Shown here one piece after another: positions 1-40,667 of a DNA stretch of 64,000 nt (position 1 is the stretch's first letter; the number at the start of each line of letters is the position of its first letter). The stretch is from contig OX030957.1 of assembly GCA_943735955.1 (NCBI GenBank), positions 11,469,600 through 11,533,599 on the forward strand. The letters run 5' to 3'. The position numbers and the translations under genes were made by a program. This DNA comes from Piscicola geometra. Lineage: Eukaryota > Annelida > Clitellata > Hirudinida > Piscicolidae. The notes below the pieces were generated by a model that saw only the letters and a list, made by a program, of their open reading frames with translations, made no database searches and had not been told where the DNA came from.

Positions 1-988
1 CAGAGTTTCTACAGTGTCTTCTGGGCTTGAACATTATGAAGTGGTACTTGTTAGCTTCGACTCATTTGTACTGCCGATGAAACAGCTGAAAGGCTTAAGG
101 CCTTTTTTCAACCGGGCACTACTGCACTGGCCCTCAAGAAGTTGCTTTGGTGTTTTCACTTTTGGAACAGTTAAACAAGTCGTTGCAATCAGCAAGTGCA
201 GAGATCAGTGGAATGGTTGCAGCGACTGATTCAGCTGTGCAAGAACTGCGTCGCCTACGATCAGATGAACAGTGTCACGCCATTTTCAGAGATGTCAACA
301 GTATGGTTTTGGCATTTGATCTCGAGCCGATTGCTGTACCTCGGGTGCAAAAGCCGCCACAAAAGTATTGTGGGCTGGGCCCAGCTTATGTAGCAACAAC
401 GCCAGAGGAACATTATCGAGCAGCATATTACGCTGTTATAGACAATGCAAACATGAAACTCACAGAAAGGTTCAATCGAGATTCTCCTGGTTTGCGTTCA
501 TACTTGCAGCTGGAGTCAATGTTGCTAACTGGTGAAGTGAACCATGATATTTGCAAGCAGTATCGTGAGTTAAATGAAACTGGTCTTTGTTCACAGTTAA
601 CTATGTTCAAAGACCAGAATGAACTTTAGCACAAGCGCAAATAATAATGCAAGCTACTATCACGAAAGTCAGACATCTGTTTCCTTAGGTTGAAAAATTG
701 ATCAGGTGGATGCTTGTGTGTCCAATAACGTCATGTACTGCAGAAAAATCTTTTAGTACTTTGCGGCGTCTTAAGACTTGGTTGCGTGCACCTATGACAC
801 AGCCTCGCTTAAATTCTTTGGCCGTTTGTCATGCACATCAGGATATAATTGACAGTCTGGATTTGAAAAGACTAGCAGAAGAATTTTATAGTCAGTCAGA
901 CATTCGAAGGGGTCTTTTTGGAAATTGGAGTAAACGAGTTGTGGAGAGAGTAGGAGGACAGGCAGAGATGGTATTTTATGTTATCTAA
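1..988 (+). pseudogene. ZMYM1-like hAT transposase remnant (C-terminal half)
   Basis: Two open segments resemble the C-terminal half of hAT transposases of the ZMYM1-like type. Segment 147-629 has the alpha-helical region typical of the DUF4371-like core. Segment 698-988 has the hAT dimerisation motif, with TAEKSFSTLRRLKTWLR followed by MTQPRLNSLAV and a C-terminal helix. The two segments lie in different frames, separated by a stop at 627-629 and about 70 bases, so the copy is broken. The 5' part lies outside the window. In intact members this domain allows dimerisation of a cut-and-paste transposase; here it is a fossil. The family call rests on recognising the motif. Confidence 0.8.
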
Positions 989-990
989 AT

Positions 991-1033
991 GGCCCACAGT
1001 GTATATTTAAATTCTAAATATACAATGTGGGCC
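991..1033. repeat. 19-bp inverted repeat (stem-loop) after the hAT remnant
   Basis: GGCCCACAGTGTATATTTA is followed by a 5-base loop and its near-perfect reverse complement (18 of 19 positions). It lies just downstream of the last transposase codon and may be part of a transposon end. The segment that follows, GTGGGCCAAAAAAA, reappears inverted near 44,815-44,835. Confidence 0.75.
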
Positions 1034-1134
1034 AAAAAAAATTTCCCAATGTATATTTGCTTATAATTTTGGCAAATTTAAATCTATTTGTAATTTTTTT
1101 TAACTATTCTACTCAGAAATGAAGGGAAAATTGG

Positions 1135-1310
1135 GCGAGCGGGTTGGCTTAGATGGTAAAGTCGTTGGACCTGCAACTTAAAGGTCGCCAGTTCGAATTC
1201 CTGTTCAACCAACCGTGAGCTATCATATACCTAGTGTATATGATGCGGTGTTTCACGACTTATGTCGTGTGAGTGGCGCTTCAGTTGCGTGCCCGGGCGC
1301 TATACAAAAC
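1135..1310 (+). mobile_element. tRNA-derived SINE, family A, copy 1
   Basis: The 5' part is tRNA-like, with an A-box-like TGGCTTAGATGGTAAAG and a B-box-like AGTTCGAATTC about 35 bases later. A unique body follows with two small palindromes, one around ATCATATAC and one around CACGACTTATGTCGTG. The 3' end is GCGCTATACAAAACTGAC. A second copy in the opposite orientation at 20,717-20,896 matches along the whole length, which defines a dispersed family rather than a lone tRNA gene. Confidence 0.85.
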
Positions 1311-1574
1311 TGACATTTATTTTATTTAAAACAAGATGTTATAAAATGTATTTGATGGGTTAATGGCTAGTTTTAATTGAAGTTATATAGATGACAAATA
1401 ATAATAGGTGCTAAAATCGCTATTGTTTTTTTTCAAATCGCTCATAGTGGCAATAGAAAAGTATTTTTATTGAGTATCAAATTTAAAAAATTTTAGTGAT
1501 ACAAATATTAATAGTTGATACAAAAATAATGTTCACTAAGGCAAACAATACTAAATAGTATTGCTTTTACTGTA

Positions 1575-2066
1575 TTGGTCGATACCGGTTCTTTGATTCC
1601 AACCCTGGGGAGGATCCCCCCAAGATTTTCCGCAGATCGCCGCCCCTGGTTTGTTGGTCCTAACAGCACGTCAGGCGACTTTATTTGTACAGCATACACT
1701 CATCCAGATAAGCCAAATTCTGTCGTCATCGAATATAAAGGAAACGAATTGATTGCTGCTCAATTCCCTCACGGCAATGCAAAATACTCAATCAAGAATT
1801 ACGTTCGTACGCAACCGCATGTTCTGCGAGACATCGAGTCTAATTCGTCTTCTGCACCTTCTCGTCTCTACCAGACGCTTGTCAGTTCCGGTGCTAATGA
1901 AGTCAACCAAGCTACAGCGTTTCCTAAAAACGTCGATCAAGTTAGAAATTTTATGAAGGCACAAAGAAATCGTGGACGATTGTCAAGGGATGCTCTTTAC
2001 AATCTGCATGAGCTGGCACACGATTCGAACTTCATCCAAAGCATCACTACGTTTCCCGATCTCTAA
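1575..2066 (+). pseudogene. Possible MULE/FLYWCH-type transposase N-terminal fragment
   Basis: An open segment of 163 codons with no convincing host-gene splice context. The stretch containing RTQPHVLRDIES and, near the end, LYNLHELAHDSNFIQSI resembles the region after the zinc finger in invertebrate FLYWCH/MULE-type transposase proteins. The catalytic core is absent. Two foldback elements with 9-bp target duplications, a MULE hallmark, lie 350-900 bases downstream. The family call is tentative; an unrelated fossil gene is possible. Confidence 0.35.
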
Positions 2067-2204
2067 CTTGAATAACTCCCACCTCTCCAACACCACCCAA
2101 ATAGACGAAAGAATCCAACGTCAACGTCTCTTCCTGATTCCAATCTGCTTTGATTATTATAAATTGATTGAAATAAATTGCTTTAAATAGTAATCCTTAA
2201 TCGG

Positions 2205-2281
2205 TTAAATAAATTGTTACGTTTTAAAATCAGTTAAATAAATTGTTATGTTTTAAAATCAGTTAAATAAATTGTTATGTT
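2205..2281. repeat. 33-bp tandem repeat, about 2.3 copies
   Basis: The unit GTTAAATAAATTGTTA(C/T)GTTTTAAAATCA repeats at a spacing of about 33 bases, with the last copy truncated. Confidence 0.75.
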
Positions 2282-2417
2282 ATAGCTTTTTTTCCTTTTA
2301 TCAAAATTTGTAGACATTTTTTTTATAACTTTAGAATAAAAAAAATATTTTCATAGGTTTCTGCAAATAATTAAATACATTTTAAAATTTTACTTTTTTC
2401 AAATCTTTCTGCTTTTT

Positions 2418-2638
2418 GGTTATAGGTGAACTGCAAACAAAAGAAAGCACACTGCATGTGTTAAATGCACATTTGATTTTGCACATTTCTTTTTGAAATG
2501 CGATTTTTCTGAAAACCCTAATCCTAACCTTAACCCTAAATTAACGTTTTTTCTGTAAAAAAAAAAGAAATGTGCAAAATCAAATGTGCATTTAACACAT
2601 GCACTGTGCTTTCTTTTGTGTGCAGTTAACCTACAACC
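2418..2638. mobile_element. MULE-like foldback element, copy 1
   Basis: Arms of about 76 bases (2418-2494 and about 2560-2638) are inverted repeats starting GGTTATAGG and ending CCTACAACC. The core holds telomere-like CCCTAA/CCTTAA motifs. The flanks are CTGCTTTTT (2409-2417) and CTGATTTTT (2639-2647), an 8-of-9 match read as a 9-bp target-site duplication. Long TIRs with a 9-bp duplication are typical of Mutator-like MITEs. No coding capacity. Confidence 0.75.
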
Positions 2639-2659
2639 CTGATTTTTACCTCATCAATC

Positions 2660-2740
2660 CGCAGAAAATAACGTGCAAAATCAAAAGTGCATTTACCACA
2701 TGCAGTGTTTTTTATTTCGTGTGCATTTCCCCTATAACCC
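2660..2740. repeat. Solo right arm of the same foldback family
   Basis: The stretch from AACGTGCAAAATCAAAAGTG to CCTATAACCC matches the right arm of the neighbouring elements. It has no adjacent left arm and abuts the target duplication of copy 2. Confidence 0.65.
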
Positions 2741-2749
2741 ATTTCAATC

Positions 2750-2950
2750 GGTTGTAGGCCAACTGCACCCGCGCTGCATGTGTTAAATGCACCTTTGTTT
2801 TTGCGCGTTTCTTCTTAAAATGCAATTTTTCTGAAAATCCTAACCCTAACCTTAACCCTAAATTAACGTTTTTTCTGTAAAAAAGAAAAAACGCGCAAAA
2901 AACAAAGGTGCATTTAACACATGCAGCGCGGGTGCAGTTAACCTACAACC
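2750..2950. mobile_element. MULE-like foldback element, copy 2
   Basis: Arms 2750-2816 and 2881-2950 begin GGTTGTAGG and end CCTACAACC. The flanks ATTTCAATC (2741-2749 and 2951-2959) are an exact 9-bp duplication. The core carries the same CCTAACCCTAACCTTAACCC string as copy 1. Arm variants (CCCGCG, CACCTTTG, GCGCG) are shared by both arms of this copy and differ from copy 1. Confidence 0.8.
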
Positions 2951-2974
2951 ATTTCAATCAATCAATCAAAGCCT

Positions 2975-3560
2975 TTTATATAGGACTTTTTATCTATTTC
3001 AAAAGCGCTTTAGAATAAATTTGTTAAATAAAACGGTTTTTAGACCCCTACCAATATATATATCAATATAAATAAAAAAAACAATCAACCTCAATCATCC
3101 AACCTCACCCACACCACCATGACAATCATCGCCACAGAATCACTGTCTCCACCAAGCTTGATCCTGCATCCTCATCTAGTTGTAGACCTGTATCTAATCT
3201 TTCCTTTCTTTCTAATGTCCTCGAAAAAGTTATTTATCAACAATTAATCTTCTGTTTAGAAAAACACTCACTACTTCCTTCCACTCAATCTGGTTTTAGA
3301 ATTGGCCACTCCACTGAATATTCTTTACTTAAACTCTATAATGACCTTATTTTAACTTCTGATTCTAATGCATCAACTACAATTAAATTTTGTCATGGTA
3401 AAGACAATGATGATCATGGTGATGTGGGTGAGGTTGGATTATTAAGGTTTAATTTTTTTTCAAATTGATATATATAACTATATTGGAAGGGTTATAAAAC
3501 TGGTTTTATTTCACAAATTCATTTGAAAGCGCTTTTGAGTTCGATAAAAAGCGTCATAGA
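2975..3560. repeat. Inverted pair of a ~150-bp repeat flanking a LINE fragment
   Basis: Sequence at about 2,975-3,132 (CAAAAGCGCTTT, then AATAAAACGG, then CCAACCTCACCCACACCACC) recurs in reverse complement at about 3,400-3,560 with scattered mismatches. The loop contains reverse-transcriptase sequence. A TCAATCAATCAATCAAAG run precedes the left arm at 2,953. Confidence 0.65.
3151..3390 (+). pseudogene. Non-LTR retrotransposon reverse-transcriptase fragment
   Basis: About 75 codons in one frame read CRPVSNLSFLSNVLEKVIYQ, then QSGFRIGHSTEYSLLKLYND. This is the conserved palm region of CR1/Jockey-group LINE reverse transcriptases (RPVSNL, then QSGFR, then HSTE). No endonuclease domain and no downstream FADD motif is present, so it is a short dead fragment. 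Confidence 0.85.
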
Positions 3561-6500
3561 AACAGGCACAGCTTGTCTCCACCTGCTTTTAAATATATTG
3601 GTACTTTATGATAAAAACGCCATTTTAAAATCTATTTCGTGCACTAGAGCGATCGGTAAATCTGTTTGGCTGATGATTATACGCTTTTGAGCGATTACAA
3701 TGCGTAAACATTTGACCGAGATAACGCCTTCGCAATGCAGAGAGGCCGAGCATTGATTGGACTGTGTGCACAAGTGAATACTACTCGCCTGCGAAAGCAC
3801 AGACTAATCAAATAAACGTTCGATCCGAACTGACACGTGACCCTCCAGACAGGGAAACAATAAAAGGACATAGTATTGACACACCACGCTTGTCGATCAG
3901 CAGCTTTGGTGGTCGATCATCGAAATTATCTTTTTGTATCTAAAAAACTACTAAATATTGAAAAATTATTGAAAATGAATGCGAGTTGAATACTAGAGTA
4001 CAATAAAGGACGTTTTATATCCGAAAAATATTAAAAACTAGAGTTTATTTTCATGAATGACTAATTGTTCGGCCTGTGAAGTCATAAAACATGGAAAAGG
4101 CTTTCAAGAATGATAAATGGCTTAATACATGTTCTCGAAGTTGGGAAATATAAAAATCCTTTTATCATTAAAAATTAATTTTCCAAAAAATGAATTCAAA
4201 CTATTCTTTAGTGGGTTGAAATAAATGACAAAAAATACTATTTAAATGGTAATATTATTTTATTAATTTATTATAAGGAAAAGTAGGGGTCTCCGTGTCT
4301 GATATTTTTCTGCGGGAATGCAAAACAATTAATTAAATGAAAGAACGTGAGACGATTGAAGTTCCACAAACATCTCTGCAGCATTTCATCTTTTTAGAAT
4401 TTCTTCTAGGAAATATTGAAATTAACTTTTAATTCATGGTAAATTTCTTCTATAGAATTTCCAAAATGTATCATATTCACACATGCACATACATTGGCAC
4501 ACACAAAATTTTTATTTTATATCTAATTCATATACAAGATTTTAATATTCATATATCAAATATATAATTTAGATATAAAATGTGAGGTATAGTTTATTTA
4601 TATATATATATTGTACAGATCATCCATATAACTCTAACCAGGATCTAGTTGATGATGCTGGTATAAAGAGGTATTCATGAACATCTGTTATCGAAAGTAG
4701 TTCAAGAAATAATTGATAAACAATCACAAAACATATTAAATGATTTGTTTTTAATTGTGGAATTAACTTACAAAGGTTACTGCATGCTTTTTTAATTCAT
4801 TAATTAGTTATAATGATTTGAAATATAATGAGTTACAATGATTTTTAATATAATGAGTTATAATGAATTTTAATAGAATAAGTTGTAATAATATTTTTGT
4901 TTTCTAGTTTGCATTAGTTTTTGCAAGTAAATTTCAAAAATTATTTGTATTCTATTTTTTAAGACCTCTGCATGAAACTCTTATCCTATCCATAAATCTA
5001 GAAGGCTAGTCTGCTTGCCAAAAAATTTCGCGAAAGTAATATTTTGGACACTTAAAACGATTTTTTAATATTTATTTTATTTTTATAATATAAAAAAATT
5101 AATTTTCAAACTATAAAAGTCAATAAATGTTAAACATTGTTTTCTTTTTTAAAGGATTTAAACATAATAAGCAATTTATTAAAATTCATTTAAAAAAAAA
5201 TATATTTCTATAACACGCTGACGCAAAATGAGCAATTGATCAAATTATTTAAATTAGTTTAAACTTAATTAACTATTAATTAAATCAAAAAATTCAAGTG
5301 AACTTTTTTTCAGCGAGCATCATGTAATTATTGTAGTTGAAGATTGATCGGAGGCTCTGCAAGTTGATGCAAATTAATACGGAAAGAACTTGAAAATAAA
5401 AATAAAAAACGAATAAACGGAAATAAAAATAAATAATTTTAAATAAGAGAAGGTCATTCAAATAAAAACCGTAATTACGGGAAAATAATTTTCTTTTCAT
5501 CCATAAATAACACAGAAGGTACTGACCGGAGATTAAAAACAAAACTTTTTTGAGCCTTTCGAACATATATCAAACTGTACAGAAGCAAAGAACTTTGAGC
5601 TACAAAAATGGTTTAGTTGTTTGATGAGATTTCAAATGAACGACCACTATTTGACTGGTTAAAAATGCAAAACATGAAAAGAGTTTTCTACGAGTAATTT
5701 TTCCATAAATTACATAATAACTACTTTTTAAAAATATTTAGACTAAGTTATTTCCTTTTGGCCTTCAGCTGTGTCAATAGGAAGAAGATTTTTGACGGAA
5801 AATACAAACATTGCTGTTCTGTTTCACACTTCAAACATGCAATCTGCTAAAATTTATTTTGAATATTAATTTTACTTCATTTTTGATTTATATTCATCTG
5901 CTCTGGGGTGTAACAATAAAGATTGACTTAATGCGTGTGTTTCGGGCATTGTTTGAGTGTGAAGGTGTCTGCTAGAGCTTTGCATTCACGGTTAAATTCA
6001 TTGTTTAATGCAGTTATTCTTTTCGTAATCACTTTTCTTTCTTCTTTAAATACAGCACTAGTTTTATTGATATATAAGATATAAGTTATAAGCAGATTAA
6101 AAATTAAATTAATAACATAAAGCATTTTATCATGAAATATTTCGATTTTTAAATGTTGTTTTTTTTAAATCCCCATTTTCACGAATTTTTATTTATTCAA
6201 TTACCGAAATAGAAATGTAAATTCAATTTTCTTTTAAATTAAGAACCTTCTTTCCATGAGATATTAAGAAGTAGAAAATTATTTCCTGCCACAAAAATAG
6301 ACTCAACATGAAACGAATTCAAACAGAATAAAATTTTCAATATGTTGTAAAAAAAATTAATGTGCTTTGGAAACCTCTAATGTACATTTGAATGGCCTCA
6401 TCAGCACAAATGAAACATATATGAATTTTAAAACCAGAATTTTTTAGATGATTAAAATGTTAATTATTAAATTATTTTTATAAAAAATTATTTTTCGTTG

Positions 6501-7898
6501 AAAAAACACTAAATTTAGTAAACATATGGTTTTTAAAGACTAGATGATGATCCGGCACAACTACCATAACTTTCCGAACGTTGCACAGTGCCTGGAGCCT
6601 ATGACTCCAAAGTGTTTTCACATCATCCGGGTAAGTAAAGTGCCGGAAATAACTGCTTAAAAAGATGAAAAATACGACGTAATGACTCGGAAAAAAACAG
6701 ACTACGATTTGCCATTTTATAAATTATAACATTTGCAATGCATTAAACCCCTCCAGCATTGAACGATGCTCAGTAAGTAACTTGTTTATGATAATGCGCA
6801 GATTATTGAATTGCTTTATCCATCACTCGTTGCGAATCCATTGTTTCGGAAACATTCGGCTTCCAATAGGCAACTTGCGTCACATCGCAAAACCGCATTG
6901 CCAAACCAAGCAAGCCACAACGACAAATGCCTCAGAAAGATGGCATATTCTCAAAACATCCAACAATCTCTTCAAAAGTCTAATCCGCCTTGCGTGCCGT
7001 CGTCTTAAAGAGTCTCTTGCAATGTCGTCCCGTGTGACTCTCTTTGAGACTGGAATAGCTTTTTAATCGGCATTTATGTGTTAGGTGTAAGGGCTTAGTC
7101 GATTTTGAAAAATGAATTTTAAAAAGTGGAACTTATTTGCTGTTAGGAGTAAATATTTAACAAGGTTCCTGAACAAGTTTCGGATTTTGACCCAGTTCTT
7201 GCAGAGCAAAAGCTCATTCACCACAGCGTATTCAGAGCTCTGCAAAAGCGCATAAAAGGTAGACAGTGACGCCTTTGAACGTGCTTTTAGAAGGCGGATA
7301 TATGGGAATAATTACCGAGACAAACAAGTCCAAGTTAACACTTGCCTGCAAAGGCTTAAAAGGCATTGAAACGCTCTTTGGCTGTTAAAAGAAGTGAGTG
7401 TTTATGTTTGAAGACAGAAAGTGAATTAAAGGCTGGAAAAGTGAATAAATGGTAACCAATTATTGATTCAGTATTACATTGTGAATTAAAAGTTAACGGG
7501 AATGCTGCACTAAACTTTAGTGCCTAAAGCCTAGTGTGGGCAAGAATCGTTCATCCTTAGGCCAGTGATGGGGTCGGGGTGGCAGCATTATATTTTGATG
7601 AAGCAAAAACTTCGAAAATCGTATCAGATTATTTAAAATTATACGCACCAAATACAATATTCAAGAAGTATACCCAAAAAAATAATGTTATTTAATGTAA
7701 ATACATTTTTTTGAAAATAGATAAAAATAAATAATAAAGAATGATAAATCATAATTACGAGAAAGGCAACCACTTTGGCGCCTACCAAAGGCTGTTTTGT
7801 TTTAATACATAATTTATGTGCAAAATAAAACAGAAAAATTATGTTCAATTGATTTTTTTAAGTAACTAAAAACTATAATATTTCCCAAAACATCACAG
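3561..7898. other. AT-rich region without a supported gene
   Basis: Mostly poly-A/T-rich sequence with short degenerate tandem motifs (for example around 4,815-4,890). ORFs here are short and show no recognisable domain. An exon-like patch near 6,545-6,640 ends at a good donor (CCGG/GTAAGT) but could not be joined to anything. It may hold the promoter and untranslated exons of the PDE4 gene; I see no decisive signal. Confidence 0.5.
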
Positions 7899-31443
<23,545 letters not shown>

Positions 31444-32453
31444 CGATTGATGCTTGATTTATTTTGATACATACTTTTTGTATATTTTTTGATCTATTTT
31501 TGTATTTTGAAAACTGCAACACTCAAATTTATAAATATTTATTTTTAATACACCACTCGTTTACCTCAAAGCTATTTACGGACTAACATGAGTAAGCATT
31601 GACGGAGAATTGAGGAAGGGAAATGACGGGCACCAGGGTCTCGAGTTTTGCGCCTGTTGCCATTGCAGTTTAGAATAGATCACAAGAATAAGCAAGACAG
31701 ACTTGAATTACTGAAAAATTGCATTTTTTTCTAAAAATCCTAGTTACAAGGTAGACAGTCTGTAAATTGATGTCTTGAAATGTATTGAAATAGCTTTAAA
31801 ATGCTCGAATTGATCTCGCTGAGACGTTTGGTCAACTGTAGTTTGTAACATCCCTGTGTTTCATTGTTAGCTGTCCATCTTTACTGAAACCAATTTTTTA
31901 ATTTCCATTTATTTTTCTTTTATCGGCTCGACAGCATAGTTGTTTGTGCTCAATTTCATTGGATTCGTCGTTTAAACTCAGAATGCCCGTGTACATTGTG
32001 TAAATAATGGAAGGGTGTTCGATACATTTATTTGGACTCTCACTAGCTAGCTCCATGCATCTACCTTCAGTTTATACAGCTCGCTCATGTTCTTTTCTCC
32101 CTATTAGCACTGTGAATAAACCAATGATTTGTGTTCATCATTTAGAAGGAAGAGGGCGGAAATATAAAAAGAATTGAGGCAAAAAAATCGGAAATATAGG
32201 AGTATGAAGAAAAATAATTCGTGACCTCTAATGAAAATATTTTGAATTGAATAAAATAAAAAAGTTAATCAATATCAATTATTTTAAAATACTTCAAAAG
32301 AAGAAGAGATTTTTCAATTTAAATATTGTTAATTTTTCATATTTATCGGTACATCCCTAACATGGATATTTCCGCTAATGACTGTATGTATTTTGTTTTT
32401 AAACAATACATCCCTTTGGGTTATTAAAAAAATAATTCATAATTTTATTAAAA
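31444..32453. other. PDE4 3' untranslated region and beta-TrCP upstream region
   Basis: A canonical AATAAA at about 32,114 followed by T/GT-rich sequence is the best candidate cleavage signal for PDE4. That would leave only about 300 bases to the beta-TrCP start codon. No repeat family is recognised here. Confidence 0.5.
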
Positions 32454-38944
<6,491 letters not shown>

Positions 38945-39865
38945 GGCGTTCCAATGATGCTTCTATCCTTTGTATTCCAAAAAGCCAGGTTTGTGTGGGG
39001 TGAGGGGGTCGAGTCGGGTGTGTTATGTGTGTGTGTGTGGGGTGAGGGGGGTCGGGTCGAGTCAGGTGTGTTATGTGTGTGTGTGTGTGGGGTGGGGTAC
39101 GGGGATGGGTCAGGTGTGTTATGTGTGTGTGGGGTGAGGGGAGAGGTTCGGGTGTGTTATGTGTTGTTTCTGATGACTGCCTATGATAGTTTAGCGTTCA
39201 ATTGAATTATTTTTGACCTTTCTGAGATGTTATTATATTGTTCATCTAATTATTGCATCAATCCCAATTGACCTCAATTCATTTGCCTAATCATTCAAAG
39301 ACGACTTCATTCATCGACAGCTCTGGGCCACTTCTCTCCCTAAATCATGAAACGCTTAAACCCTATTTATATCCTGAAAGGCATCAAAACAGCCATGTAC
39401 ATAAGCATCATCAGAATTAGTGCATCTCTTAAATAAGAAGTTCCAACATTTTTGGTCTACCTTTATCATTATTAGAAAGTTTTTCTCTTTTTTAAAACTT
39501 ATTGCAACGTAAAATGATCTTTTCCACTTAGTACTCAAGCTTTAATTGAATCATTTAGTTTAAACAGAAGCTCATTCATTATTAATAATTAATAAATAAA
39601 TATATATATATGTTAGTTTTAATTGGCTTTTATCTTCATCGTTCTCATCATCATCATCACCACCAGAATCATCATCTTCATCTAAGGGCTTCTCAGCATA
39701 GCTTCTAGGCTTTCTCCTTACCTCCATGATTTGACACCTCCCATCTAGATGTAAATACCTTCGATTCAATAACTAATTTCATTAAATAATTACATCAATT
39801 AAAATCAGAGAATTTACATAACTAGCCATTTTATTTCGCCTCACCTTCCCACTTCTTTCTCGTTC

Positions 39866-39873
39866 TGACGTCA
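39866..39873 (+). promoter_or_regulatory. CRE-like palindrome TGACGTCA
   Basis: A perfect 8-base CREB/ATF consensus, 800 bases upstream of the CDCA3-like start codon. A role is inferred only from motif and location. Confidence 0.45.
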
Positions 39874-40033
39874 CCGTTCATTTGACTGTGTATAAAGTTT
39901 TGTTTTAACTGTACATTTGTCATACTTTTAATCCAGCACTGTCGGTTTACTTTATCATCGTCTTATCGAATCTTTGGCTAAGACTTGGATTTGAATTTCT
40001 CGTCTCAATATTTAATTTGCCAATCATCGCGTC

Positions 40034-40046
40034 AAAATGGCTGCCG
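40034..40046 (+). promoter_or_regulatory. YY1-like element AAAATGGCTGCCG
   Basis: Matches the AAnATGGCnGCC pattern often found just downstream of transcription starts in animal promoters. It marks the likely first exon of the CDCA3-like gene; no direct evidence for a start site. Confidence 0.45.
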
Positions 40047-40667
40047 TCGTCCAGCCGGCAGACGAGTTAAAATGCGCTTTTAAATTAATATTCAGTTTTA
40101 TTAGAAAGCACAGCGTGGTGTATGAGTTGCAGATGGGCTGTGAGGGTGTAAATTAACATTTCAATGTCGTACATTTTAGTCAAATAAAATTGAGAAATAA
40201 TTTTATTGATGCCTGTGGCCACTTGGCAGCTTGACACAAACGTGACCCCTTCATTGTAAACATATTCAAACATTTTCCCCATTTAAGTATTATGAATTCA
40301 ATTTTTGAAATCTGTAACATTAAATTCTAATATTTTGTTTTTAGTTGAGTATGCGCCCATTTTAGTAACATTTTAAAAATTCACTTAGCCATCCCTACAA
40401 ATTCAAACCTGCTCTTTCCCTCTTTAAATTTGCTAAAAAATTTGTCTTTTGTGTGAGAATTTATATCATTTTTAATAAATAGTTTTCTAGGACGAAAAAT
40501 ACAATTTTTATTTAAACGAGTATTTTCATAAAGTTGTTTATCTTCAAAAAGGCGTTCATTATAAAGGTTGGTCACTATTTAACTAGAATTTTTAATATTT
40601 AATTTACTTCTAATTTATACAATTCGTGAAATAATAACTTCATGCTAAATTCTTTATAGGCCTAGTC

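Larger units (their letters stand above)
38945..40667. other. Beta-TrCP 3' region and CDCA3-like promoter region
   Basis: 38,990-39,165 is G/T-rich repeat. 39,180-39,840 is plain AT-rich sequence with no supported gene. 39,860-40,060 is a GC-richer patch with promoter-like motifs. An acceptor at 40,659 (TTTATAG) implies a 5' untranslated intron. Confidence 0.5.

Noticed and set aside
1140..1215. Functional tRNA gene
   Set aside because: The same tRNA-like head plus about 100 bases of body occurs again at 20.7 kb; stems pair poorly. A SINE head is a better reading.
6540..6645. Exon-like patch with HNYHNFPNVAQC resembling a phosphodiesterase HN motif and a good donor
   Set aside because: The resemblance covers only a few residues, no flanking catalytic motifs exist, and no phase-compatible partner exon was found.
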